This document shows, piece by piece, positions 23,461 to 34,009 of a stretch of 64,000 bases of DNA (its first letter is position 1; each line of letters opens with the position of its first letter). The stretch comes from Papilionanthe hookeriana x Papilionanthe teres (Eukaryota; Streptophyta; Magnoliopsida; Asparagales; Orchidaceae): NCBI GenBank assembly GCA_022702705.1, contig CM040431.1:29961520-30025519 (forward strand). Reading direction: 5' to 3'. The notes below the pieces were generated by a model. The model searched no databases and was not told the origin of the DNA. It was given only the letters and a program-made list of their open reading frames with translations. The position numbers and the translations under genes were made by a program.

Positions 23461-25930
23461 ATCGATACTTATATAGAGACATTTTAATTTTACTTTTTAT
23501 TAGCTAATTATAGTATTGAATATTATGACACATTATGGTGTAAGATTATATCTAAAATTTCTACATTTTGAAAGGATTTTATTGAAGTTGTTTTAAAGAT
23601 TAGAAGATGTCTTATTTTTCAAGTAAATTCTAAGAGCAATCTTCTTTCATTTTTAATACTTTTTTTAATGGATCCTATTTATTTGAAATTTATGGTAATT
23701 CGATTTTTGAATTGTTTCATTTCGTAAAATTTATTCAAATCAAAGATGTTCTCGGTAATGCCTTTTTTCGACTTGTTGTTTACTTCTTATTCAAAACGTT
23801 CCTATTTCTGAAGATTATTTTGGTTGTATTTAGAATGAAAAGAATTATTAGAATAATAAATATGTCTAGCATTTCATTTATGAAAAACTCACTTTTAGAG
23901 AATGAAACAAATTAGTTTGGTAAAATGATTATTCTACAAATTTAGCTTTGTTTACTTAGAGAATTTTTAAGAATAGACTCAAAACTAGCGATATTTTCAA
24001 CTCAAGAGGTATTGATGTCAATCTTAATTATTTTCTATGTTTAATGGCATAGAAACTCATAAGCATCTATTTTGTGAATGTTCAATCTCTCATTTTTTAT
24101 TGAAGAAGTGCATTCCTTTTGAGGTTTATTTTATTATTGCTCTTAATTTTTATAAATTTTTTTTACCATATCGAGACAATTAATTACAAATTTAAAAAAA
24201 GAATCTATCTTAGTCATTCAAAATATTACTTATGAGATTTCTGTTAAGAGAAGTAATAGACTTTTTAATAATTCTAATATCTCTATAGATACTTTTTCAA
24301 AAAAAAAAAAAAAAAAAAACTTCAGAAAATTAAGATGAAAGACAGTAAATGGAAGTTTAAGTATGATATTTCTAATTTTATTCAGGATTTTTTTTATAAT
24401 TTATAATTCTTTCTTTTCTTCTATTTCTCTTTATTTCTTCTCTTTATTCTTTGTTTTTATTTTTTGGATTATTCATTTACTATGTTTTTTTAATATAGCT
24501 CGGAAGGTTTTGGCTTGCTATTCAACCTATTATTGCTTCTCTAAACCTGGATGGATCTCTTGTTCTAGTTTTGGTTTAGTTGATTGGTGTTGGTGATGTT
24601 TGGTGTGGTTGTTTCCCTCGATATTGTTTTAGCTGGTTGATGAAGTATTGCCTTTTTGAGTTGTTGATTGGTTGAGCTCCTTTTATTATGTTTTTGTTGT
24701 TAGAGCTTATTTTTGTTTTTATCTCTGTTGGCTATCTTTTAGTTGCTCTGAGTTTTTGGTTTGATTATTCTTTTATATCGGATGTCTTATTGATTGATGA
24801 ATACAAGTTTTTCTTCTTTGTAAAGCTATGATATACCCTATCATTTCTGTAAGATCTATCCATTCTTTGAAATTTATTCCTGATTTTCTCGTTTACTCTA
24901 TCAAATTCATTAAAGTTGGATGGATTTTCTTCTATTTAATTTATTAAACTTGCAGCTGAGTTTGATATATATTGTGGTTGGTAGATTTTGTATTGGGTTA
25001 CTTTGGCTCTTTAAGTCAGAAATTTTCTTTCACTGAATCTGAATATATTTTATTATGTTGATATGAATTTGATTGAGCTTTTTTCTTTATACTTACTTCT
25101 TTTACTGTTTCTATTTTGGTTTTAAATTTTCTTGTTTTGGGTTTTTGTCATTGGTACTAGCGGCTTTTTGGTGATTTCTTCCTAGATGGTTAATTTGTTG
25201 CTGTTGGTTTAGATCTTAGATGATTTAGTTGCCTTCTGTTTCACTAATTCTGGATGCATATCATTGTTTAGATATAGATGCGGTGGGTTTTGGTAGCAGG
25301 TGTATTCTTTATCGAAGTTCTCTTATTGCTGTTTCATGTGGTTGATGCTAGTTGTTGTTGAACTATCCCTGAAGGCTTTCTTAGTGTTGTTTAATGTTTG
25401 CTGATCTTGACATTATCAATTGTTGCTTGGGAAGAGCTTTAGTTTTAAATGCAGTTTTGCAGTTAATTGTGGACCTGGCTATTTTGGATGGTTTCTTTTG
25501 GTGGATGCTGCTGAATGTGCAGATGGTCCTTATAAATTATCTAGATGATAATTACTCTCTTCCTTCTCTTCTGTTGTTTGCTATAGATGAATCTACCAAT
25601 TGGTTGTTCCTTTTTTTCTTTTGCTACGTAGACTGGGATCTTACCCTATTGTTACTTGAAGATGGATTTGGAATTTTTCTTCTGCCGCTTTAGATTTTGT
25701 TATTATAAATTGGTTTCTCTTGGCTGTTTTTTTTTTTTTTTACTTTTGTAATTTTGGTTTCTTTTCTAGTTATATTTGCGTTGTAATTGTGTTGAACATG
25801 TGTTTTTATTGTTGCGAGTCCTGTGTTGTTTTGTGTGTATTTATGTTATTCAGTCCTTAAGTGTATTGTTATATTTTATTTCCTATTAATAAAACTGAGC
25901 TTTGTCCTCACTTTTTTTTAAAAAAAAAGA
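23461..25930 (+). mobile_element. L1-type LINE remnant, 3' part
   Basis: Around 24040-24110 one frame reads NGIETHKHLFCECSIS, matching the H-LF-EC part of the zinc-binding domain that ends plant L1 ORF2 proteins. Upstream text (DF-E-VLKIRRCL at about 23575-23620) fits the connecting region. Downstream, 25700-25930 looks like an L1 3' UTR, with T-rich text, AATAAAACTGAGC and a final A-rich tail. An internal A20 tract at 24299-24320 may mark a second, joined tail. The frames are thoroughly broken. Limits are approximate. Confidence 0.5.
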
Positions 25931-26097
25931 AGAAGCATGATTTGCTAAATAAATAAAATTTGGTGAAATAGTTTACAATATATTAAAGGGGTTTTACATG
26001 CATGGAAGATCAAACCTTAATACTACATATATAGAACCCAAACTTTTAATATTACATAAAAAGAACTAAAGACGCCACATTTTACTAAATTGGAACT

Positions 26098-26400
26098 CAG
26101 GGTTTGTTTGGGGCAGCTGAAGGTTATTTAATAATTTGTTGATAAGCAGCTGATCCTGATAAGTTGCTGATCAATAGCTTATCTAAATAAGCTGGCTAGT
26201 TGTTTGGTTTATGTTATTTGAAAACAATTAATTTGCAGTTGTTACTGAATAAATGATCATTCTGCCACTGTGTAGTATATTATTTGTAACAAAACTGTTA
26301 TAACAATATATTTGATACTTGAGAAGCAAAAAAATCAATTTAAAACGACAAAAAAAATGAGGTACGCACCTCACTTAACAGTGAATATCAAGTGTACTAA
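26098..26400 (+). repeat. Left terminal inverted repeat
   Basis: It starts CAGGGTTTGTTTGGGGCAGC and pairs with the reverse complement of about 34010-34232. It also resembles the reverse complement of 28048-28078 (GTCTATTTGGCGCAGCTTAT) over its first 20 bases. Confidence 0.65.
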
Positions 26401-26504
26401 GAAAAAGGAAAAAATATTATAATTACAATTAAAAATATGATAATATTAATTTTGAAATCCAGACGGCGTGTGTCGCGAGTTACGTCATCCTCTAGAGATA
26501 CCAT

Positions 26505-26846
26505 CTAACCCCGATCACTATCGGAAGTGAAATCTGTTGGATTATCTGTCCACCGGAAGAAGTCGCACTTCTCTGTGATGGTCTGCAGACACCTGTAAAA
26601 CTGTCTCACATAGCTATGTGCCCGGCTTGACATCAATAGGGATGTCTGTAATTCGTAGTGGCAGAGCACGCCGGGAGGTCCCTGAAATTCTGGCAAAAAG
26701 CACCCCCATCACACCTCCATTACAACCCCCACACACCCACAACCCAGTCTCGAAACAATCAGCAACCATGCAGAAACCACCCATCATCATTGCCACAGCC
26801 AGAAAGCAAAAATGCATATCCACAAGAGCCTTTTCAACACCGATAA
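26505..26846 (-). pseudogene. GRF-type zinc finger protein remnant
   Basis: Two overlapping minus-strand frames together give the zinc-finger pattern: ALPLRITDIPIDVKPG, then after a frameshift YVRQFYRC, then EKCDFFRWTDN. This fits the GRF finger layout (C-x-C-G-x-P..., NPGR-F-x-C, C-x-FF-x-W-x-D). Only the second half of the cysteine set is intact. GRF fingers bind nucleic acid in other proteins. In plants, short GRF proteins of At4g04775 type often sit in or near transposons. A frameshift near 26640 and the missing first cysteine pair make it non-functional. It lies just inside the left terminal repeat. Confidence 0.6.
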
Positions 26847-27167
26847 TCCCTCACATCCAAATTGGAACCTTACCATCAACAAAAAAAGCCAAAGCCCACA
26901 CAACAAACATACCAAAGGATACCTCCAAAAGTTACAAGAAACGAAAAACCACACATCCAACCATTCCCACCATGAAGAAGGTAGGCTAGCATCAAGCCTA
27001 AGAGCTAGTGCGCCAAATAAAATAGTTAAATACTCTACTTACCCCGATAACCTTAGTTAATAAAAAAAGTCCTTACTTTTTTTAACAATCACTACTTGTC
27101 TTTAGATAATGCAGCATCAAGATGGCAAGTCAGCTTACATCATCAATACCCAACTAAAGGCAACAAT

Positions 27168-27193
27168 AGAGAGAGAGAGACACACACACACAC
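27168..27193 (+). repeat. (GA)n(CA)n microsatellite
   Basis: A run of GA dinucleotides passes directly into CA dinucleotides, in a wider C/A-rich stretch (26700-27260). Confidence 0.95.
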
Positions 27194-28969
27194 CTAAGTC
27201 CAACCACCATCACCAACACCCAACCACCAGCAACAGTCAATCTGATAATTTATTTGAGTTTCACCAAAAAGAAAATCTGCTATATACTACTAGCATTAAC
27301 CTTTTGGCCCAATAGTATTGCCTTTAAAATGAACAAAAAAATATTGAATTTTAAACAGTTGGTACCACTATAAATAATTCTACACCCACGATAACTCTAA
27401 AGAAAATACAAAAGAAAACATAAATTCCAACTGTCCAGCCAAAATAGAAAGCCACAACCCAGTTACAAGCAGACCACCCAAATTTAAATCGACAATTACA
27501 GACTACTTTTATTTCATATGATACATGAAAGTTCTCCATGAGAATAATCAAAATAAGTCCAACACCCAAGTCCAACGTCCAAAACCCAACCAAAGGAAAC
27601 AATCAAGAGAGCATGATATTACTCACAGAAAAAGGAGAAAACCAAAAAATCAGAGAAAAAAATCATTCCTTCGAAAAATTCCACAAAGAGTATGATATCA
27701 CTCACAGAAAATTCATTTCATCGAAAATCACCACAACAAATGCAATAATATTACTTACAGAACACCACAACCACGGATCACAGGAGAAAGGCAACAATTG
27801 AGAGAGACGCGTAAGAGAGGCACGTGAGAGGGACAACCGGGGAGCGATCGAAGCCATGGGATGAGGGCGGAGGAGAGGATCGAAGAGGCGCTTAGGGCAC
27901 GGGATGAGGGCTAGCACGAGGACAGAGAGGTAACAAAATAACTCAAAACACGCGACCGACGTATATTAGAAAGTCATACCTGCATATCGCGAAGCACACT
28001 GAAAACAGAGAAACCAAACAGGAATGAGGCATTTTAAAAATGCTAGCGCAGCCGATAAGCTGCGCCAAATAGACTCACAGTTTCCTCTGTTTATAGCACT
28101 CTCTCGATGCGTGCGCGGGAGACAAAGCTCCACTGAAACTCCCATCTTTATCCCTCGCCGCTCGGCTCCTTGTTAGGAAGGCAGACCTTAGAAACTCTAA
28201 ATTCCTTCTTATTTCCCCCTGCTTCGATACCCGAAAGCATTGAGGAGGTAACCCTTTCTCTTCTAGCCCTAAATTTCTTACCCTCTCTTTTCTTCTTTGA
28301 AACTCCCTTCTTTCTCCTCCTCTGCTCCGCTCGACCTTGATCAAGGCATAGACCTCGAAACTCCCATCTTTCTCCTCATCTGCTACCCTAGGTAGGTGAT
28401 TGTGACGAACACAAACCTCCGAACTCTCACCTTTGACCTCCTCCGCTCCACCTAGTTGGGAATTAAGCGTTGTGTTTGTTAATCTTCCTTTTAAAATTTT
28501 CTTTGCTGCGTAGCTTGGAGAATGATCCCCGTTTGGAAGGTTCGAAGTTGCTGGGGCTTGCATCCTACGAGAAAAATTGCTAAGCATATGATATTACAAA
28601 TTGCCTAAAGCACATCATCAAGTATTTATTATTGTTCTACAAAATATAATATAAATACATTTTTTGCCTTATTTGTTTAAATCCAATTATTGAAGTAATT
28701 CTACTTTGGATTAAAAAACAAATACAACACATGTGACATAAACAAACAATTATAAAACTATAGATCACGCCCAAAATATTTCTACACATTATTCCATCAT
28801 TTCTGGTGAATGTTTATATCAATAGAATAATACTTGAAAGTCTTTCACCATTGCACCAAAATCTTTTTGTTGTATGTTGTTTAGCTGTTATTTGCCCTAA
28901 AGCTTTTGGATCTTTTGGAACCTCTGAACCACTTAGTTCCAAGGTTCTACTAAAGACAGGCTTTGTTGA
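27194..28969. other. Left-arm filler: A-rich and purine/pyrimidine-biased DNA
   Basis: Three short copies of TGATATcACTCACAGAAAA occur at about 27615, 27690 and (diverged) 27750. At 28085-28590 the minus strand is purine-rich and open for 170 codons. The translation is low-complexity and repeated GGAGAAAGAtGGGAGTTTC words explain it, so I do not call a gene. The same words occur on the plus strand at 32740-33010. Confidence 0.5.
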
Positions 28970-29044
28970 GGACAACAACAACAAAGCCTTAATCCTACCG
29001 AGTGAGGTCGGCTAATCCTTTTTCTCCATTGCGTCCTAATTACC
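28970..29044 (-). mobile_element. 75-bp 5'-truncated RTE LINE fragment
   Basis: The plus strand reads GACAACAACAACAAAGCCTT, then TTCTCCATTGCGTCCTAAT, the complement of the 3' terminus of the RTE family. An 18-bp target duplication (17/18 matches, AAAGACAKGCTTTGTTGA) lies at 28952-28969 and 29045-29062. It is an extreme 5' truncation captured as a clean insertion. Confidence 0.85.
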
Positions 29045-29062
29045 AAAGACATGCTTTGTTGA

Positions 29063-29726
29063 TTATTGAACCAAAAGTGTGTTTTGCTTGTAACTAAAAT
29101 CTGACAATGGACATAAACAAAAGCAAATTAAAAAAAAATGTGATAAGCTAAGGCATAATAATTCAAATCTTTTTTTTTTCAGGCCAAATATTGAGACTTA
29201 CTGCTTGGCTGATAAACTTGGACATCAAGAGGATCTATGCTTCAAGTCTGAATCCAACTTAAGATTATTAAAATGAGTAACTCGGTGGTACTAACAGTCT
29301 CAACCCAACTGAAGATTGGATTGAATGTATAAGGGTTGCATTAGTTATAGATTTTACAATACCTATACATCAAGCATGAGAAACATATGAAGGTGAAATT
29401 TACCTTAACAGAGAACACGTAAAATATACTCATGAGAGCCATCAACAACAACATAGGAAAGAATAGAACAATAAGTTCTCCGCCATGCAACTACCGGTTG
29501 TACTTTTTTTTTCAGAATGTGCTGCTTCTGTTTCAGACAAACTCATCTACTAAAAGTCATCGGTCACATTTTTGTTTGAGAAAAATCAAATCACTCATTT
29601 TAAAATCTATGAAACTATAACATTGTAAAATCCATTAAGCTATACACACCTATAGAAGAGCATTTGAAGAAGCAAAACGTTTAAATAGAAAAAAGAGTAA
29701 ACTTATCACAGGACAATCACTATTGT
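29063..29726. other. No gene recognised
   Basis: AT-rich sequence between the short RTE insertion and the kinase exon fragment. Only short frames occur. Confidence 0.5.
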
Positions 29727-29837
29727 TTAGGCAGTGAAGATGTCTCTGCCATTTAGGCAGATATTCGGGAACCAAAGATCGATCTCCTTCCTGGCACCCT
29801 CAACTAAATCACTTGCATGGATTACATTCCCGAGGTA
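29727..29837 (-). pseudogene. Nucleoside diphosphate kinase, C-terminal exon fragment
   Basis: The minus strand encodes GNVIHASDLVEGARKEIDLW then FP. This is the C-terminal signature of plant NDP kinases (R-NVIHGSD-VE-A-KEI-LWF). NDP kinase transfers phosphate between nucleotides through a histidine; that catalytic residue lies in this segment in the family (the H of VIHxSD is the conserved neighbour of the active site). After LWFP the frame slips: the expected tail continues in another frame (EYLPKWQRHLH), so the copy is broken. No other kinase exon is visible within several kilobases and no AG acceptor directly precedes it. It is either a captured fragment inside the inverted-repeat element or a remnant of a disrupted gene. 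Confidence 0.65.
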
Positions 29838-30032
29838 ACAAAAAATAGTCACATTATAACTTGCAAGGAAGATTTACATCTATGTATATACATATCAAAC
29901 ATCTGAACTTCAATTTCTTTTGCATGAAAGTTGTAGTTTCTCATATGATATTTTTTTATGTTGAGAAGGAAGTAACAAATGATGATGTTGTTATTGAGAA
30001 CTCAAGGCAATTGTTGTTGGCTCAAAAGGAGC

Positions 30033-30226
30033 TTGGACTGCACTATATCTTCTCATTGTCTTCCTTGTTATCAACCTTCTATCATTGTCTTCCCACTTAT
30101 AACTAACTAAATACAGCAATGTGAACCAATTGGACTGCACAATATATTCTCATTGTCTTCCTTGTTATCAATATTCTATAATTGTCTTCCCTGTCATAAC
30201 TAACTAAATACAGCAATGTGAACCAA
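30033..30226 (+). repeat. 97-bp tandem duplication
   Basis: Two adjacent copies (30033-30129 and 30130-30226) share TTGGACTGCAC, CTCATTGTCTTCCTTGTTAT and AACTAACTAAATACAGCAAT with scattered changes. No coding role is evident. Confidence 0.85.
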
Positions 30227-30855
30227 TTGTCATATAACTAACTACCATAGAGCAAGTTCCAAAAAAATATCTAAACAAGAAGTAGCAAATATTGCCGATT
30301 ACAATACAATTAAATGATAACATGAAAATAAATAACTACTTGACGGATAGGTCTTCTTTAATGATATGCTCATTCAAACTTCATAATATACTATGAGGTC
30401 TTAAACAGTGATGAAAAGCTTCATTGGTCTTGGACCTAAGCAATGTAAAGAAACCACTAATTGAATTTAGAAAATCAAATTGACCATATATACTAAACTA
30501 CATCCACCACAACTCAAAATTCATCAGCCACATGATTAAGCCAAAAATTCCTATTCCGTCTAGAAAAAGGAGAAATCAACAAGCATACAAAAATAGCAGA
30601 AATCAAAGTTTTGATAACCAAGATCAAAAACCTGAAATAGCAAGGAAAATGCAGTAGCAGAGCAGAACCATATTGATTATGAAATAAAATAGTTTGACAT
30701 AGATTTGAAGTCCATTGATTCCAATTATAAAGCTTAAAGAAGTGTAAATGAAATCACACATCATCAATCTAGTGCTTTCACTTTTTCATTTCTTTTAATC
30801 GATATTCTCATCCATTTCTCATTTATCTTAATGTTTATTCATCTTTCTATACATA
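30227..30855. other. No gene recognised
   Basis: AT-rich sequence up to the small copia derivative. No motif was found. Confidence 0.5.
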
Positions 30856-30860
30856 TTATC

Positions 30861-31105
30861 TATTAATCAAGATTAATTGAAATCGGGCAAAACTACGAGT
30901 TTCCTTATTTAAATTGTTGTATTGAATTATGTATATTAATTTTACATATTCTTTCCTTATAGCTGAATGGTTAGATTTGGAATATGTATTATTACAAATT
31001 ATTATGTATTATTAGGATACTTAAATTAGATTGTGTTGACTATTATTTATTGGAATGAAATCAAAGGGACAAACTAAGCAGCCTATTTGTTCAAAATCTT
31101 TAACG
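30861..31105 (+). repeat. 5' LTR of the small copia derivative
   Basis: It starts TATTAATCAAGATTAATTGA and ends CTTTAACG. It differs from the 3' LTR at only a handful of positions over 245 bp, which suggests a fairly recent insertion. Confidence 0.9.
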
Positions 31106-31117
31106 TGGTATCAGAGC
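31106..31117 (+). promoter_or_regulatory. Primer binding site, initiator tRNA-Met
   Basis: TGGTATCAGAGC directly abuts the 5' LTR. It is the standard primer site of plant copia and TRIM elements. Confidence 0.95.
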
Positions 31118-31146
31118 CAAGTTTTTGTCATAACCACCAGTAGACA

Positions 31147-31705
31147 TTGGATGACGGTCAAAACTCCCTTACGCCGGCCTTCTTGCGGGAAGGGAGGAAG
31201 TATTTCCATGCCTTTGTGAATCATTCGCCTTCATCTTCGACTCGAGCTTATTCCATCTCGACGGCTGCTTCCTACACTTTTTCTGCTTCAGCTTTGTCCG
31301 CTTCGACTTCAGCTTCTTCGTCGCACTCACAGATTGAAGGATTCGACATTCCTTTCAAGATCGACGGTTTCAGCTTCGGCAAATCCTAGAACTGCAGGCT
31401 CGGCGACTCCGGCCGGCACTCCCGGCTCGACACTATCGACTTCGAGACTACTAACTTCGACACTCCCGCCGAGCACTCTGAGCCGGCACTCCAGCACTGG
31501 CACTCCACTCCCGGCTTCAGCACTCTCAGCACTCGACACTCTCGGCTTCGACAATCTCGGCACTCTCGGCTTCGACACTCCTAGCTTCGGTACTCCTCCG
31601 GGCTTCGGCACTCCTGGCTTTGGCACTCATGACTTCGACACTCACAGCTTCGGCACTCTTTGCTTCAGCAGTCAAGGCTCAAGGACTTTATTGCTTCAAC
31701 TTTGA
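31147..31705 (+). CDS. Low-complexity Ser/Thr/Phe-repeat reading frames in the copia derivative
   Basis: Two overlapping frames (31147-31389, 80 codons; 31334-31705, 123 codons) cover the first 60% of the internal region. The second is made of repeats such as TLGFDTPSFGTPGFGT, encoded by a GC-rich tandem DNA repeat, CTTCGGCACTC, with about a dozen variants. There is no gag or pol homology. It may be a chance product of the repeat. It lacks stops in that frame for 370 bases, which the repeat period (multiples of 3) explains. I list it because it is the only open frame in the element, and I assign no function. Confidence 0.3.
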
Positions 31706-31928
31706 ATTCCTCTCTCTAATCCCGTCTCCAGGCAGCAAGTCTCCCCGATTTTCTTGTTTTCGGGTCTTCGACTGCTCTTCAGGTTTGTTCGATCAGGTTG
31801 TTCATTTTTCTGGACAGCTTCATCTGTTCGTCTGTGCATCTGTTCGACGGCTTGGACTTAAGCGCCCGATTCTTCACTATTCACACTAATACCTGGCTAC
31901 TCGTCGACAATCCTATTTAAAATGTCTT

Positions 31929-32039
31929 CTGATTTTCAAACTAATGATATATTTACTAAGACAGTTTGTCAACAATATCATTAGTTTTTTGTTGGCAAAT
32001 TGATGCTTCTTAATCAGCCAACATCAATTTGAGGAGGAA
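31929..32039 (+). pseudogene. C-terminal stub of copia RNase H with polypurine tract
   Basis: One frame reads FQTNDIFTKTVCQQYH, stop, FFVGKLMLLNQPTS. DIFTK and the K-L-L-N block are the last conserved parts of copia polyproteins. TTGAGGAGGAA at 32029-32039 is the plus-strand primer. The stop codons show it is not translated as such. Confidence 0.7.
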
Positions 32040-32284
32040 TATTAATCAAGATTAACTGAAATCGGGCAAAATTAAGAGTTTCCTTATTTAAATTGTTGTA
32101 TTGAATTTTGTATATTAATTTTACATATTCTTTCCTTATAGCTGAATGGTTAGATTTGGAATATGTATTATTACAAATTATTATGTATTATTGGGATACC
32201 TAAATTAGATTGTATGGACTAATATTTATTGGAATGAAATCAAAGGAATAAGGTAAGAAGCCTATTTGTTCAAAATATTTAACA
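32040..32284 (+). repeat. 3' LTR of the small copia derivative
   Basis: It starts TATTAATCAAGATTAACTGA, ends TATTTAACA and is followed by the TTATC duplication. Confidence 0.9.
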
Positions 32285-32289
32285 TTATC

Positions 32290-33409
32290 CATCATCAAGT
32301 CGTGACCTCGATCCATAAAGCATTCCTAAATCAAACTCATTTTTTGTTCAGCATAGAAAAACCCCAATATTTTTATATGATATAATCCATACAATCATAC
32401 ATGTTTAACGTCAAAGAGATGGAATATCTAGACTACCTTATGCTCAACAAAAAAGTATAAGGCAGCCTTAATTTCCCATTCTGACATCAAGCAGAAACAA
32501 TAATGCAAATGAGCATGCGGACCACCAAAAACTACCAGCAAATTTTAAAAGACGTGAAGATAAATCTCACATTTTATACAGATCGGCACCCAAGAAGCCA
32601 ATGAGCTTTGCAATTAGAATAAAAAAACTGCTGTTTGGGTAAAGATTATTGGAGACTCAAGGCAAACAACAAAAACCCTGAGGAAGAAGTTGGAGGCACT
32701 CTACCTCACAGTTTTTTTATTATAAGGGAAGGAATACGACGTGTTTCGGAGGGGAGCGAAGGAGGAGAAATATAGGCTTACCTTCCTCAATGCTTTTAGG
32801 TAGGAGCAGAGGTCTATGTAGAATCTGCGATGAAGTTGTTAGCTTCCTCGGTGCTTTTGGGTACGAGCGGATGGGAGCGGAGGAGGGAAAGATTGGAGTT
32901 TCGGGAGCTCGTAGAAGCTGCTACGGGGCTGAGCAGAAGAAAAATGGGACTTGCGGAGGTCCGTAGAAGCCACGACGGAATGGAGAAGGAGAAAGAAGGG
33001 AGTTGCGGAGATATGTATGTTGGTCAATTGCTTCCATTTGGATTGTTGGTTCAGGTGGTTGGTGTAGTGAGCTTGCCATTCTTCCTCACCCTCTCTCCTA
33101 TGTTGTTTGACTCCGTCTGGTTAGTTGCCTCTCGGCCCTGTGTACAATGTTCCCCCTCTCTCTCCTTTCTATTCCTTATTCCGGTATTCTCTATCTTATC
33201 TATGCAGTCATTTTGATTTACAAATATTTATTTGTGATAATTTTTTTGGGTTCTCTATGCTCCCATTGTTGGATGGTTTTTGGTTGATGTTGGATTTTGG
33301 AATTTATTTGGTGTCTCTATGATGTACACGTTTGATGATTTAGGTTCTTTATGCTACAACCGGTTGATAAATTTGGTTTTTCTTTGCTCTATTCAGCTGA
33401 TGCCCGATT
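32290..33409. other. Right-arm purine-rich segment, no gene called
   Basis: 32740-33010 repeats CTTCCTCgGTGCTTTTgGGTA and GGAGCGGAGGAG words. It mirrors the minus strand of 28085-28590. A 128-codon open frame (32830-33216) runs through it but shows no domain and ends in a hydrophobic, low-complexity stretch. Confidence 0.45.
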
Positions 33410-33925
33410 GGTGGTGGTGGTGATTGCATGTCGAATTTGGATATGCTCGATGGTTGTGTGGTGTGGTGGTAATTGGAAATGCAAATTGGAGAGTTGTTTA
33501 GCGGTAATTAGAAAAGCAAATTTGTGATTGGATGGTTGTGTGGTGGTCATTTTTCTTTGCTCTATTCGGATGATGCCCGAAATTTGGTGGTGGTGGTTAT
33601 TGGAAATGCAAATGGAATGTGGAGGTGATGGTGTAAGAGAGTTGTGTGGCGTGAGGTGGTGGTGTAGGAGAGTTGTGTGGTGTGGAGGTGGTGGTGTAGG
33701 GTCGTTTTGTGATGAGGAGATGGTGGTGGGTGGATGTGCTCGGTGGTTGTGTGTTGTGGAGGTGTTTGGTGGATGTGTTGGGTGTGTTGTGTGGAGGTGA
33801 TGGTGTAAGAATGTGTTGGGTGTTTTGTCTGGTGTGGAGTGTTGGGTGTTGGGTGGTTGTGTGGTGTGGAGGTGGTGGTTTGTGGATGTGTTGGTGTGGT
33901 GTGGAGTTGGTGGTGTAGGGGAGTT
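33410..33925 (+). repeat. G/T-rich minisatellite
   Basis: Degenerate units of GTGTGGTGTGGAGGTGGTGG type fill about 500 bases, with extreme G-over-C bias on the plus strand. The 211-codon minus-strand open frame across it is a His/Thr/Pro-rich artefact of the repeat. Confidence 0.85.
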
Positions 33926-34009
33926 GTGTTTCTGAATGTTAGTAAATGTATAAAATATTATTATCATATTATTAAAGGATATTTTAATAGCCCTTTTCTT
34001 AATTTTAGT

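Larger units (their letters stand above)
30861..32284 (+). mobile_element. Non-autonomous Ty1/copia derivative (TRIM/LARD-like), complete
   Basis: Two LTRs of 245 bp each (30861-31105 and 32040-32284) enclose 934 bp. TTATC duplications flank the element at 30856-30860 and 32285-32289. A perfect initiator-tRNA-Met primer site (TGGTATCAGAGC) follows the 5' LTR and a TTGAGGAGGAA polypurine tract precedes the 3' LTR. The LTRs begin TA and end CA (the 5' copy ends CG), a non-canonical form present in both copies. The last 110 internal bases still encode the tail of a copia RNase H (TNDIFTK, then VGKLMLLNQPTS and a final GG). The element thus looks like a deletion derivative of a full copia element. 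It would depend on enzymes from another copy. Confidence 0.9.

Noticed and set aside
28075..28587. 170-codon minus-strand open frame
   Set aside because: It is purine-rich, low in complexity and internally repeated, with no domain. The mirrored segment at 32740-33010 does not keep a similar protein.
23244..29044. Naming the RTE-tailed short elements as a known plant SINE family
   Set aside because: Their 5' part matches the RTE LINE itself and not a tRNA-type promoter, so a known SINE name is not supported.
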